Part shown: in pieces, positions 11,240 to 23,906 of the stretch
Position numbering within the stretch: position 1 is the stretch's first letter
Layout: each line of letters starts with the position of its first letter
Source of the DNA: Strongyloides papillosus
Taxonomy: Eukaryota > Nematoda > Chromadorea > Rhabditida > Strongyloididae
Assembly (NCBI GenBank): GCA_005656395.1
Contig: SRSI01000052.1
Coordinates: forward strand, 62,001 to 126,000
DNA: 64,000 nt
Direction: 5' to 3'
Translations under genes and position numbers: made by a program
Notes under the pieces: model-generated
What the model saw: only the letters and a program-made list of their open reading frames with translations
What the model was told of the DNA's origin: nothing
Database searches by the model: none

Positions 11240-12520
11240 ATGTTACTTGTTAAAAATATTTTCAAGAAAACAAATCAAATATCTAATTTATCAAGAGTAG
11301 GGAGGTTTTCTACATATCCTATTGAAGATGATATGTTTGGATTAACAGAAGAACAAAAACATGTAGGCTAATATTTTTGCATTTTAAAATTTTTTTAGTT
11401 AAGAAAAACTGTTTTTGACATTACACAAAAAGAGCTTGCTCCTTATGCAAGCAAAATTGATAAAGATAATGGATGGGATAATTTAAGAAATTTTTGGAAA
11501 ATTCTAGGAGAAAATGGCCTTTTAGGTATTACAGCACCAGAAAAGTATGGTGGTAGTGGACTTTCATATTTTGATCATTGTATTGCTATGGAGGAATTAT
11601 CTCGTGGTAGTGGAGCCATTGCTTTATCATATGGAGCTCATTCAAATTTATGTGTTAATCAAATTGTTCGTCATGGAAATGATGCTCAAAAAGAAAAATA
11701 TTTACCAAAATTAATTAGTGGAGAACATATGGGAGCACTTGCAATGTCTGAACCTAATTCTGGGTCTGATGTTGTTTCAATGAAAACTACAGCAGAGAAA
11801 AAGGGTAACAAATATATTTTAAATGGAACTAAATTTTGGATTACAAATGGACCTGACGCAGATGTTTATGTTATTTATGCAAAAACTGATATAGCTGCAA
11901 ACTCAAGAGGAATCACAGCTTTTATTGTTGAACGTGATTCTCCTGGATTTAGTAGATCACCTAAGTTAGATAAACTTGGAATGAGAGGTTCTAACACCTG
12001 TGAATTAGTATTTGATAATGTAGAGGTACCTGAAGAAAATGTTCTCGGTGGTGTTAACAAAGGTGTTTATGTACTTATGTCCGGTTTAGATGTAGAACGT
12101 TTAGTTCTAGCTGCAGGTCCTCTTGGTCTCATGCAAGCAGCATGTGATGTTTCATTTGACTATGCTCATCAACGTAAAGCTTTTGGAAAACGTATCGGTG
12201 AGTTTCAATTACTTCAAGGTAAAATGGCTGATATGTACACTACTTTGAATGCTTCTCGTGCATATTTATATGCAGTAGCTCGAGGTGCTTCACAAGGAAA
12301 CATTGTTTCAAAAGATTGTGCTGGTGTGATACTTTACCTTGCTGAGAAAGCTACTTCAGTTTGTTTAGATGCTATTCAAATTCTTGGAGGAAACGGATAT
12401 ATTAATGACTACCCAACAGGAAGATTGTTAAGAGATGCAAAACTGTATGAAATTGGAGCTGGTACTTCGGAAGTACGTCGTTTTCTTATTGGTAGATCAA
12501 TAAACAACGAATATAAATAA
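11240..12520 (+). CDS. ivd-1: Isovaleryl-CoA dehydrogenase, mitochondrial
   Basis: Exon 1 11240-11362 and exon 2 11399-12520, with a 36-bp intron (GTAGGC..TTTTAG), give 414 aa. The N-terminus ([12 protein letters not shown]) is a basic mitochondrial presequence. The acyl-CoA dehydrogenase fold is complete: [10 protein letters not shown] and W-I-T-N-G contact FAD and substrate, and Q-R-K-A-F-G-K-R-I lies in the C-terminal helical domain. In this subfamily the catalytic Glu is in the G-L-D-V-E-R-L-V helix (about residue 274), while the site used by other family members reads Y-E-I-G-A-G-T-S, without Glu. Both features identify IVD. It converts isovaleryl-CoA to 3-methylcrotonyl-CoA in leucine breakdown, passing electrons to ETF. 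Confidence 0.93.
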
Positions 12521-13421
12521 ATATATTTAGTAGTTTGTTATTATTAAATTTCATATTTTTGTTCAATTATCTAATAGATAAAAAATTATTACTACAACTT
12601 GTTTACAGTTATTTTAATTATCGTTAACAGAAATATATAGGTAATACATATTTATCTAACATTAAGATTAATTGTAATAAGGTTTTATTTTTGTGAAAAA
12701 GCCAGTAAGCAGGTATATTAAAGGCGTTGTTGTAAAAATCTACACTTGGAAAAAAATCACTTTTTGTCGTGTTAGTAACTATATTTTTAATAAAATCATT
12801 TTCCGTCGTTAAAGTATGCGATTTTGAATATTATCACCAACAATTCGAAAAATAATGATTTTTTCTGAGTGAACTGTCAAAATTAATATACAATGTAGTC
12901 CTTAAATCATTCTCAGTAATCAGAGAGTCTAAATTAAATTGACTCATAACGCCTCTCTCTATAAGAGGGCAAAATGCCCTACAAGCGGTAATCAAGCTTC
13001 CAACCTTACAAAAAAGGCTGAGGTGCGTCTTCACAATAAGAAGCAGCCCGTATCTAATCTTCACCTCCTTGATATAATTGACTTTTGGTCAACACCTGGA
13101 AAAATATACTACAAAAAAGATCCTGTGAAGTATGATTTGGAATATTCACTTAAAAAATTTAAACTATCCATCATTCCAACAAATTTTATCACTATCGGAA
13201 GTTAGGGAGTAAATGTACTTTGTGTTTAATAAAAAATTGAGTACAGTTAATCAGAGAGAAAAAATCTAATATATAAACATTATTACAAATTTTATTTAAT
13301 AAGATCTTTATTAAAAATACGACATATCTAGTGACTAATATGAGAATTATCCTGACAAACTAAGGTCTCAAATAAAAAATAGAAACCTTACATCATTAAA
13401 AAAAATTATTTGACATTGGGT
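12521..13421. other. Intergenic with one MITE-like copy and a hairpin
   Basis: Holds the 3' ends of two convergent genes. It contains the element at 12748-12868 and the hairpin at 12966-12980. An 88-codon open frame at 12939-13205 is richer in G+C than its surroundings but has no recognisable domain, so I do not call it a gene. Confidence 0.45.
12748..12868. mobile_element. Short TIR element, copy 1
   Basis: Ends GGAAAAAAATCACTTTTTG and (reverse complement) CAGAAAAAATCATTATTTT form imperfect inverted repeats. The right half (12805-12871) is about 80% identical to 15108-15175, including the core GATTTTGAATATTATCACCA, so the two are copies of one family. Confidence 0.55.
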
Positions 13422-14408
13422 TCAAGAAATCTCAATCGAATCAATTTCACCACAAACAGGACACTCCAGTTTACCGTAGTAAAAGATGCGCTCATCTCGC
13501 ATGGTAGTTTCATTATAAGGGAATTCTTCTGAGTAAAAATAACTTAATAACTCGGAAAGTGTGTCCTCACAGAAAAGAACAAGCTGGAGATAAATACTCT
13601 TATGAAAACAGCCACTATTTCTTCTTGACATTTCTTCATTAACAATCTTTTCAATAACCATCTTATATGTTTCAAAACTACTTAAAGACAGATTATATTT
13701 ATAAAGGTCTGGATTGTTTTCAATAATATACCCCATCATTCTTGAGTTAACAAAAAGTGTTTGTTCATTTTCAAAGATATCTAATACCTCCAATGAATTT
13801 CTTACTGGAACAATTAAATCCCTTAGTATGCTTTGATATCCAAAAAAAAATTGTAATCCCAGACTTTTTACGTTTTGTACTTTTTGTAAGAATGATAATG
13901 TGTCACCAATATTTTCTTCACTACCATTTACAGCTACCCCAACATGTTCCATTATATTAGTGTTGCAGAAATAATCACTAAAAATCCCGATTACCCGTGT
14001 GTCGTTAGCAAGTACAATATCCACGATGTTTAGTGAAGTTAGATCAACTTTCTGGAGAAAGCTGTGAAGTTGACCAGGTTTGGAAGAAGACTATAAAAAG
14101 AGCATTCTTGAATATATTAGTATAAAATAAAAACTTACAAAAAAGAATTCTTTCTCATCAGATACATCGTCAAGGGAGAGGTTCATGCCGGTCTTTATAA
14201 TTGTATAGGCTACTCTACTTCTATCAGTCCCATCATTTTCAAAAATTATTTTATGGAGCTTCGGCTTTTGCATATCCTTAAGATATTTATCAGTGACATA
14301 ATTGAATTTCCTGGAAGTTAGCTTAATATTAATGAGTTTATCCCACGGAATATTTGAAAAAATCTTAGCCAAGATTTCAGGTGGAAGAGATAATAAATCC
14401 AAATCCAT
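13422..14408 (-). CDS. F-box protein
   Basis: Exon 1 14408-14139 and exon 2 14090-13422, with a 48-bp intron (GTAAGT..TATAG), give 312 aa. Residues 6-40 form an F-box: L-P-P-E-I-L-A-K-I-F-S-N-I-P, then L-I-N-I-K-L-T-S-R-K-F. Such proteins bridge Skp1-cullin ubiquitin ligases to a substrate. The rest has no repeat I can name (no WD40, LRR or FTH pattern is clear), and the C-terminus carries C-P-V-C-G. Nematodes have large, fast-evolving F-box families, and this looks like one of them. The substrate is unknown. Confidence 0.75.
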
Positions 14409-15537
14409 TAGAGAGCAACACTAGACAAGTAATACATTCAATTTAAAGATGATTGGACAAAACATCAACACATAAACGATATACAAAAATGATTACATTT
14501 TCATGAGTTTGAAGAAAATTATTTTCGAGAGAGAGAAGTATTGTAAATATGCAATGTCGACGGTTGATGATACATTATTTTTTCAATTTTGGTGCCTTTG
14601 TCTGTGAAATAGACTGTTTTAGAATGTTATGCATGTATGGATTTGATTTTATCTTTATCGAATTTCATAGTATGTTTTAGTTCCTTATTTATCGGTATTA
14701 AGTAAATAATAAACAAGGAAATTGAAGATCAATCCAAAAACTAAAATTCAACTTTTGAATATTTGTGAATATCTAGAATTGTCATTCAACAATCCAAAGA
14801 TTTCAAGTAAGAATTCATAAAATAATTTAAGTTTGATGTTTGTAACATTTCTAAGAAGGTAAAGTTTGTTAAAAATAAATTTTATGTCTTATTCCTAGAA
14901 TTCAGTTGGAGAAAATATTTTATTCACATTTTTCTACATATCTATTTGAAAATTCCCATTTATAATAAATTAAGATTTAAAGTTTAAAGTAAATAGTCTC
15001 GGAGGATAACGTGTCTAAAATTATGATTATAGGTAGTAAATTATGAAAAATAAAATTCTAGTGAAGTTTAATCTTTAAACATTCCGAAAAAAAAAACATA
15101 ATTTTTTGTCCTTAAAGTATGTGATTTTGAATATTATCACCAATAAGACGAAAAATGATGTTTTTTTTCTGTGTGCATAGAAACTTTCTAAAATAATTTA
15201 TTCGTGTTTGTTAAAAAAATATTTCGACTGCAGTTTAAATTTTATCACTTTTTATTGAGCATGATTTTCTACAAAAAAAATTAAAAAACTATAGAAAATC
15301 TTAATCTTTATTTTCAATAAATTCGTCAATTTCCTCTAATATTTTCTAATGTATTACATTATATTTTAAAAATCAAACTCCAGAACAATACAATGCTACT
15401 TTTATTTGAAAAAGCACACAAAATTATGGATATATTTATTAAAAAATAAAAGAAATTGAAAAGAAATTACAAATTCAATTTCTCCTCTAATATATAGGGA
15501 TTTTACTATAAAAACGTTTTTAACTATCTCTTCTTTC
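14409..15537. other. Intergenic A+T-rich region
   Basis: Contains the F-box gene promoter side and the DnaJ 3' side, plus the short TIR element at 15084-15172. Nothing else stands out. Confidence 0.45.
15084..15172. mobile_element. Short TIR element, copy 2
   Basis: Ends CCGAAAAAAAAAACATAATT and (reverse complement) CAGAAAAAAAACATCATTTT are inverted repeats around the same core as the copy at 12748-12868. It is about 90 bp with no coding capacity. Confidence 0.55.
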
Positions 15538-16835
15538 CTATCGTGACAATGTTACTAGCCATTCCTTAAGACCCGAAACAGTGCCATTGACATCAGTTTC
15601 ATCTTCTGCAAACATCAATAAAGCTTTCTTTTGTTTTTCAGTTAAATTTTTTGGAATATGAATTTTAATATTAATATATTGGTCACCTGTTCCATAGTCA
15701 TTCACACGCTTTATACCGTGACCTTTAAGTGCAAATCTTGAATGAGATGAGGTGCCTTTAGGTATATTAATAGAAGTATCTCCTTTTAATCCAGGAACAA
15801 CAACAGTACCTCCAAGAGCCGCTTGTGCTAAAGAAATTGAGACATCTGTATAAATATCATATTTATCACGCACATGAATTTTCGATGGCGAAACTTGGAA
15901 AGTAATATAAACATCCTGACTTCCAACTCTATATTTTATACTATCACCATTATCAATTCCAGCTGGAATATTTATTGTTGATGTTCTATTTTGCACAACT
16001 TTTCCATGACCTTCACAATCCATGCATGGATTTTTGTTGTAACTTCCTGTTCCACTACATTTATCACAACTTGATGAAAAAATAAAACCTCCTTGTTTAG
16101 ATGTTATCATTCCCGATCCATTACAATAAGGACACAAAACCTTTTTGTGAGGGGGTTCACATCCACTGCCGCTACACCTTATACAATTATCTACAACATT
16201 AACATTAATTTCTTTAGAAACACCTCTAACAGCTTCCTCAAATGTTATTGACAAAACCATTTGCGATGTTCTGTCAAATCCAGAGTAAGACTCAGCAAAT
16301 CCTCTACCCCATCCAGAATTCATACCACTACGCCCAAAGAAATCTTTATAAACTTTCTCATACATTTCTTCAGCTTTCTTTTGCCAATCAGAAGCTCCGT
16401 AATTCGAACTACCGCCAGCACCGGCAAAAGGATTATCACCAGTTGCGTCATAATGAGACCTCTTACTTTCATCTGATAAAACTTCATAAGCTTGTGTTAA
16501 TTCACGAAATTTCTCAGGAGCATCTTTACTTTTGTTTACATCTGGGTGATATTGTTTGGCTAATTTATAATAGGCCTTTTTAATTTCTTTAGCAGTTGCT
16601 TTCTTATCGACTCCAAGAATTTTATAATAATCTTTTAGTAATTTCCCTGATGTATGATATTGCCGAATATGATTTAAATTTTCTTTATATATAAAAAATT
16701 ATATTAAATTTAACCATTTTTTAACTCACCTATAAATGTATTTCGTTGGACTGTAAAAACTACATTTCCTGTCCGTTTAAGGCCTGTAGAAAATAACGAA
16801 CACAATCTTGTAATTTGTCTACAACTCAAGGACAT
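15538..16835 (-). CDS. dnj-10: Mitochondrial DnaJ co-chaperone (Tid1/DNAJA3, DNJ-10 type)
   Basis: Exon 1 16835-16730 and exon 2 16682-15538, with a 47-bp intron (GTGAGT..TAAAG), give 416 aa. The first 50 residues are basic and without acids until the exon junction ([11 protein letters not shown]), a presequence. The J domain has Y-Y-K-I-L-G-V and the HPD motif (Y-H-P-D-V). A Gly-rich linker follows. The zinc domain has four CxxCxGxG-like repeats: [24 protein letters not shown] and C-M-D-C-E-G-H-G. The substrate-binding C-terminal domains end in L-T-E-K-Q-K-K-A-L. It stimulates mitochondrial Hsp70. The splice acceptor TAAAG is weak, but the frame is only kept this way. Confidence 0.92.
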
Positions 16836-17022
16836 TTTATAGAAAATTATTAATCAAAAATATTCTTCAAAATAATTTTCGAGCAATTTCTTAATTAATA
16901 ACAGAAAAACGCTGCAAGAATTTTAAAAACTCCAGTATAGATTATGATTGGAGCAATGTGTCTTTGTAATTTTTTGCGTTTCACTTTTTTTATAATTTGA
17001 TCTAAATTTATTGTAATATATA
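16836..17022. promoter_or_regulatory. Shared upstream region of dnj-10 and the kanadaptin-like gene
   Basis: 187 bp between two divergent ATGs, so both promoters must be here or inside a transcript leader. No specific motif is recognised. Confidence 0.4.
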
Positions 17023-18246
17023 ATGTCTGGTTCTAGTGATAATTTTGTTATTCCTTCTTTGCCATCACATAGTTCAAATATTTCAAATAATGAAGAACCT
17101 TGTTGTTCTGAGGAAAATAAAACTCTAACAAAAATTACTTCTAATTATAATCCTCCAGAATGGTGTAGTGATATTCCTTCAGATAGTGTATATTACCTTG
17201 ATATTATAAAGAATGGTACTATTGTTGAAACAATAAAACTAAATGAAAGCAAAAATAAAACATATTTTACAATAGGACGTTTGCCAGAAAATGATATAGT
17301 TATGTTACATCCAAGTATATCAAGAGTACATTCCATTATACAATATGGTGACGGTTCCGATGGAATAGGTTATTATATAATGGACAATGATTCTGCTCAT
17401 AAAACTAAGCTAAACAGAAAAGTTTTGGATCCTAGAAAATTTATAAAATTAAGAAATGGATTTAACATTCAACTAGGGGGTATGTTTTAGTTTCTGCTTT
17501 AAATTTTATTTATAGGTTCTACAAGATTTATTGTCTTTAATGGACCAGATGAGGAACAAGAACGTGAAAATGAAAGACATGTTATAGAATATAATATGCT
17601 TATGGAGAAGAGAAAACTCCAAAAAAATATTAAAATTCCAGAGCCTTCGTCGGAGCCACACTTCAATTATGATTCTTATAATTCAAGAGATAATTATGGA
17701 GAGGAAACAGATGACACATCAGTAGATGCAAATACGGACCAAGCGGAGGAATTTTGGAATGCAATGGCTAGAAGAAGAAAGAAAAGAAAAAATGACGATA
17801 GTGATGATGAATCTTTCTGGGATGAAACAAAGTCGATAGATGATATAAGAAAGAAAAAGGCAGAAGAAGAAGCTTTCATAGAAAGCCTCAAAGTGAAGCA
17901 TAAGAAAACTAAAGAAGTTGATCATACATGTGAAGAAATTGAAATAAGAATCAATGAATTAGAAAAAAGCATTGTTGATGAAAAAGAAAAAATAGATAAA
18001 ATATTAAAGGAACACAAAATGGAGGATAATGAATCATCTGTAAGTGATCTTTTATTTGGGAAAGTAAAATTACCCAAAAAGCAGGGTTTGACAGTTCCTA
18101 TCAATAGTGCTAAAAAAATGGAGCTTTCACTCAGTATGAAAAATCTTCAATCTTTAGAGACAGAACTTAGGGACTTGAAAAAACTTAAGGATTCAATTAA
18201 TGGTGAAGGAAAAATATCAAATTTACCAGAGGTTGAAAATAGCTAG
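17023..18246 (+). CDS. Kanadaptin-like (SLC4A1AP) FHA-domain protein
   Basis: Exon 1 17023-17479 and exon 2 17516-18246, with a 36-bp intron (GTATGT..TATAG), give 395 aa. P-P-E-W-C precedes an FHA domain (residues about 55-160) with G-R-L-P-E-N-D-I, H-P-S-I-S-R-V-H and L-G-G-S-T-R-F-I; the usual S-T-H-G-T reads S-A-H-K-T. G-P-D-E-E-Q-E-R-E-N-E follows as in kanadaptin, then an acidic/basic stretch (R-R-R-K-K-R-K-N-D-D-S-D-D-E-S-F-W-D) and a coiled coil. Human SLC4A1AP is a nuclear protein found with the spliceosome and was first described as an anion-exchanger partner. The protein here is about half the human length and lacks the long C-terminal tail. Confidence 0.83.
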
Positions 18247-18828
18247 AAATATTATTTGTGTAAATTAAGAATTTCTTCTTATTCTGAGATACTTTCCTAC
18301 TGTATATATTTATGTTTTTTTGGAAGTGTAAATTTATTTTAATAAATTGTATTGTATGATTAAAAAATCCTGGAAATATTATAAAATCTCTAGTAAATAG
18401 TATATATATCTAGGAAGATTTTTTGTAAAGATTTATTTTAAAAGTCTTGATATAAATAAAACTCAATTTCCATTATTTATAAAATTTATAGGTGTGTTGG
18501 AAGATGTATTTCATGACTTAAATCTTAAAACTAAATCCAAATATCCGACGATCAAAAATATATTGTTAGTGATTTTGAAATAAACTACTGTAACCCACAA
18601 GATATTCAAATTAATACGATGGATACGTCCTACCAACATAGTTGTAAAACAAATTCAGTTCATTCGTTTTTGCTGTTCTGCCATTTGGAGTTTAGTTTTT
18701 TTTTTTATTATTTTTATTTACTTCATTTTAACATTGTTTTTTAATTAAAATTGCACATTTAAATTTTTTCTATTTTAGTAACTTAATATCAGCCATAAGA
18801 AACTAAATATTTCTTGATAAAACAAAAT
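18247..18828. other. Intergenic, eif-3.B upstream region
   Basis: A+T-rich, with poly-T tracts and no open frame. It probably holds the kanadaptin gene 3' UTR and the eif-3.B promoter. Confidence 0.45.
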
Positions 18829-21031
18829 ATGACTGTCGTGTTAAATATAAATGTTAACGCAAATGAAAAAAATTCTAAGGAACCTTTAGAGAATAAATAT
18901 GCTGATCCTGAAGGTTTCATTGATGAAGAACCAGCAATACGTAAGATAAAATTTTTCTGATTGAAATAAAATAATATTTTTTATAGGCGCTAGAGAAGAG
19001 TTGGCTGACAAGATGCCTAAAAAGAATAAATATGAAGAACGATGTGTTGTTGTTTTTGGTATTCCTGTAATTGGTAGCGAAAGGGTTCAAAAACTTTCTA
19101 ATGTTTTAAAGAAGATAATTAGTTCAACAAGCGATGAATTTGAAGAAACAATCCCATTATCTCCTGAAGGTGGTACCAAGGGCCTCTTATTTATTGAATA
19201 TCCTAATAAAGATATTGCTACAAAAGCAGCTGACCTTCTTAATGGATATGTGTTGGATAAAAATCATACATTTAAAGCCATGACAGTTACAACTAGTAGA
19301 AGTATTCAAAAACCTGATCCAAATTGGAAAAAACCAGAGGTTCGAGAATACGTTGACGCTGGTAATGTATATTCTCATTTGACTCACAAGAAATGCCTTG
19401 ATCAATTTGGTGTTCAATACTGTGGAAGTAGAGAAAGGGATGCTGCACAACTTGGTGTTTATTGGTTTCAACGTGAACAAGAACCTGTTCTTGCTGACTC
19501 TGAAGCTAATCGCGCTAATTGGTCTGAATTACCATTCCGTTGGTCACCTAAAGGTACATATATAACTACTTTACATAGTTTGGGAGTTCAAATTTGGGGT
19601 GGTCCAACATTTAACAGGATTCAACGATTTAGTCACCCACAGCCAATATTTGTTGATTTCTCACCACAAGAAAAATTCATCGTTGTTTTTTCATACCCAT
19701 TTTCGTCATCTCAAGGAAGTAAGAGTAATTCAGTATGTTGTACTATTTTTAATATTATGTCTGGAGATGTTGTTAAGCAATTTACTGCTTTACAACTTGG
19801 ATTAACAAGAGAGGACCCGAAACCAACATGGCCTATTTTTAAATGGTCACATGATGATAAATACTGTGGGTATGTTAAACGTAAGAGTGATTCTGCCATT
19901 CTTTTCAATACTGATGATTTTTCAACTTCTGATACTCTTCCTTTGAGTAATGTCTCGAAAATTGAATGGTCACCAATTAATAATAGAATAGCATATTATT
20001 GTCAAGAAAATATAAAAACATCCGCTCCAGCTGAAATAGGAATCATGTCATATCCTTCAAAGGACAAACTTCGTGCCGCTCGTGTTTTCAACTGTTCAAA
20101 AGCTGAACTTTTTTGGCATACAAGTGGTCGTTATTTTGCTGTTATTTCCGAAAGATATGGAAAAAGGACTGTTAAAGATAACGAGGTAAAATATTTCAAT
20201 ATTGTGACACATGTTGATATTTTTGACTGTTCAGTTAAAGATATACCACTCCTTAATCTTACCATTGATGATCAATTTAAATCTTTCGCTTGGGACCCAT
20301 CGTCAGATAAATTTGCCATCCTATGTGGAACATCAATTAAGACAACATCATTTATTTACAATGTCGAAAAAACAAAACATGTTCCAACACTACTTTTGAA
20401 ACTAGATGAGCCGTCTATTCATAATACTTTAAAATTCTCACCATTTGGTAGTTGGTTAGTAATTGCTGGCTGTAAAAATATTGGAGGAGGATCTCTTATC
20501 TTTCTTGATTGCTCTACAAATGAACCATCAAAAATGAAGACGACTGACCATTCTGATATGACTAGTTGTAAATGGGACCCAACAGGAAGATATTTTGTTT
20601 CTATATGTTCAAAACCTAGATCAGATAATGGATATGTTATTTATAATTTCCAAGGTAAAGTTTTATATAAGGCTCAACATGATATATTAATAAGGTTTGA
20701 CTGGAGACCAAGATTAAAACTTGACGGACATGAAAATAGAGTAGCTGAAGTTAAGAAGAATTTCAAAAAGTTTACTTCTCAATTTGATGAAGAAGACCGT
20801 ATCGAAAAAGATGCTGTTTACAGAGATATTGTTGTTAAACGTAGGGAAATCTATGAAGATTTCAAGAAAATACGTGAAGCCTATCTTAAACAATATGCAT
20901 TGGAAGCACCTATCAGAAAAGAGTTGCGTAATGGTATCGATACTGATAAATTATTTGAAAATTGTGAATATGTTAATCAAGAAGTAACAGTTGTTGTAAG
21001 ATCTAGTGAGACTTCTGAACCTTCTAATTAA
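18829..21031 (+). CDS. eif-3.B: Eukaryotic translation initiation factor 3 subunit B
   Basis: Exon 1 18829-18940 and exon 2 18987-21031, with a 46-bp intron (GTAAGA..TATAG), give 718 aa, the usual nematode length. An N-terminal acidic leader is followed by an RRM (V-V-V-F-G-I-P-V-I-G, then G-L-L-F-I-E-Y). A beta-propeller core contains recognisable eIF3B sequence: L-P-F-R-W-S-P-K-G-T-Y, W-G-G-P-T-F, F-K-W-S-H-D-D-K-Y and C-K-W-D-P-T-G-R-Y. The C-terminal helix carries the eIF3a/eIF3i-binding region. eIF3B is a scaffold of the eIF3 complex on the 40S subunit. Confidence 0.95.
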
Positions 21032-21344
21032 ATTTATCTATTATTAGATGTAACTTTTGAATTGCTAAATACATTTATTGTTTTAAAATTTTGTTACTCG
21101 GTCATCATAAAAGAAATTTTTTTTAACTAAATCAGTTGTCTAGTGAAATTTTTACAAATTTGTACCTAATTGATTAAACAATAAGCTAGAATCTAGTATT
21201 AATGTTAATTGATATACATTTCAAGTGCTTTTCAAGTTATAAATATTACAAATACTTAATATTTTAATAAGTGTTTAAAAATGATATGTTAGCAATTTGA
21301 ATGTAAATTAGATCTAGATACTTTTATTAGTTTTATTTTAATAA
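21032..21344. other. Intergenic between eif-3.B and the M1-like gene
   Basis: 313 bp of A+T-rich sequence, with the eif-3.B 3' end and the upstream region of the next gene. Nothing specific seen. Confidence 0.4.
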
Positions 21345-23468
21345 ATGGAAATATTTAATTATTATCTAAAAAAAATTCTACTAGTAGTATTTTTTGTTAA
21401 TGTATCAAGTTTTTTAAGTATGTAATAATTTTAATATATCATTACAACCGTAATTACAGATGAAGATTCTATTTGTAATCTTTCCAAATCTTTAATATCA
21501 GTTTCTTTATATAGTCTCAAATATCAATTTCCACTTGAACAGTCCGAAAATGGTATGCCAGTGTTTCTTGGTAGATTGAATGCTATAATACATGTTAAGC
21601 AATCGGTTAATTTCTTATGCATTAATGAAAATTCAGTTAAAGATATTTTTAATATAAATATGTATCGTGTAAATTCTAAACATTTTGAAGAGAAAAGCAA
21701 CAAAATAAATGAAATTCAATTACATAAAAGCAATATAAGTGAAAAAAATATGATAATTTATAAATTTGAACAACCACTTATTTGTGGGAATTACCATCTA
21801 GAATTTGAGAAATTTTGGGGATATATTAATGTAGATGAACAAAAAGGTATTTTCACACAAAAATCACTATTTAATCATTATTTTGGATTGAAAATGTACA
21901 TGTCTGATGAATATTCAATTCCGTTTCCAACAATTTTTTCTTCATCATCAAGGTATTCATTTGAGTTAGATATCATTCATCCTCAAAATACGACTGCCGT
22001 TTCGAGCACAAAATCATCTTTTAATGATAAAATTGGTTATGAAAATATATGGCAAAATACAAGATTTAAAAAGACAAATAGTATACCATTCTCAAATTTT
22101 GGATTTTTTATTTTACCATCAGAATATAAAATTATTATGTATAATGAAAGTTTACCATCAGTATCGTTATACTACAATTGGATTCAAATAATGAAAAACG
22201 AAAAGAACATAAAATCAATTTATGAAGCTAAAATATCCGAAATTGCTAGTCTTTTTAAAGAAGTTAACATTAGATTTAGTGATGAAATTTTAATGAAAAA
22301 TATATATATGATTGAAGATAATGATATTTATACAGATTCCAGTAATATTTTTAATAGTACCAATACTTACAATGGAATTATTATAAATAGTCTAAAAAGC
22401 GACCTTGAAAAACAGTTACAAATAATTTTACAGCAATTTATCGGGAATATTTTAAAATTTGAATCCTCCAGTCATTCAGAAGGTAACGCACAAAAAGACC
22501 AATTTATTGAAAATAACATAAACAATGTGGTCGTTGATGATATTTTTAAAAAAAGAGGGGATAACGATTATGAGAAATATAAAATAAAACGGTATTTAGA
22601 ACTTAGTTTAAAAGACCAACTAAACTTTTTTAAAAATGACAGCATGATAGAATATAAAAATATCTCTATGCATGAAAAAGCAAGTGAATTTATAAAATTT
22701 TCAAGCGTTTCAAATACATTGTTAACAATTAAGAATATATTAGGAGAAAATATATTTAAGGAAAGATTAAAACAATATGTTGAGATATATAAATTTAATG
22801 ATGTTAAAGAGGATATGTTTTGGTCAATGATGACTAATGGATTTTATAGTTCAAAAATTTGTTTTTGTGACGTAAGTGATATTATTAGATTAGTCATAAA
22901 TATTTATAGATTTTAAAAATATTAAAAAATTGGAAATCTGATTTAATACTTAAAATAGAAACTGACAAGGAATCACTTTATTCTTTCAATTTCATTAACA
23001 ACAATACAAATATTCAAAATGATACGATACCTATAATTATAGAATTATCATCAATAGATGGTAAAAATAATACAAGAAAACAATTAAAACTTCCTATTCA
23101 ATTTTTAACAAAAAAAATAGCAAATATCGAGCGATTTGAACGAAATAATGGAGAGATATTATTTTTGAGTAATGTAGAGTTCACTTATAATTATAGGACA
23201 TTTTATGATTATTATTTATGGAAAGAAATATTTCAATTTATGGAAACTTATCCATCTTCATTAAAAATAAGTGAAAAAACTTATCTTATTGAAACATTCT
23301 GTTATCAGCTTTCTTATGATGGAATAGAAAATTACAAAGATATTTTAAGTGTAAGTACTAAATGTTTTTTCTTTTTCAAATAAATTTTTATTATAGGAAT
23401 TTAAAAAACAGCTTATTAATCTTCCAGTTCAACCTATAAATTGTCTCATACCAGCTCAAAATATTTAA
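21345..23468 (+). CDS. Secreted M1-aminopeptidase-like protein, zinc site lost
   Basis: Four exons: 21345-21417, 21460-22871, 22910-23350 and 23397-23468, with introns of 42, 38 and 46 bp, give 665 aa. Exon 1 encodes a signal peptide (K-K-I-L-L-V-V-F-F-V-N-V). The M1 N-terminal beta domain is recognisable (Y-Q-F-P-L-E, F-L-G-R-L-N-A-I-I-H-V, then F-E-L-D-I-I-H-P-Q-N). Where active enzymes carry HExxH followed by Q-W-F-G-N, this protein reads Q-I-I-L-Q-Q-F-I-G-N, so both zinc histidines and the catalytic Glu are gone. The helical part resembles M1 again (L-G-E-N-I-F-K-E-R-L, then Y-N-Y-R-T-F-Y-D). It is shorter than active M1 enzymes. Probably a secreted or surface pseudo-enzyme; the role is unknown. 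Confidence 0.72.
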
Positions 23469-23906
23469 TATAATGCTAGATAAATTTTATCTAAATTTGT
23501 TTTTTGAATTTTATATTTTAAAACATGTTATTTTGTTGTTTAAACATTAAATTATTTGTAATATATGTTTTATATGAGTTTTGTTATAAAACTGTTGAAT
23601 AAAGAAATTTATATTTTAGTTTCCCGTGTTTTGTGAGTTTTGAATTGAATGGATTATTTTGAAGAAGACAAATTTTCTTTCGCATAAATATTTTATTCAC
23701 AAAGGACATATAAAACATGTGTGCACGATGTGTTTAAAAAATTTGCCAATAATTCATTGTTATTTATAACAAAATATACATTATTTTGTGTCATTATGTA
23801 ACCAATATTATACATTTTCAATATTATAAATATTCAAATCTACTCGTTTGTAAAGAAATAATCTAGTTATTTATACGTAGATAATATAGTATAAATTCAT
23901 TTTAAT
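23469..23906. other. Intergenic upstream of the acid phosphatase gene
   Basis: 438 bp, A+T-rich, no open frame or repeat of note. Confidence 0.4.

Noticed and set aside
12939..13205. 88-codon open frame near the hairpin
   Set aside because: No domain, no splice support, and it spans a repeat-like hairpin. It may be repeat sequence.
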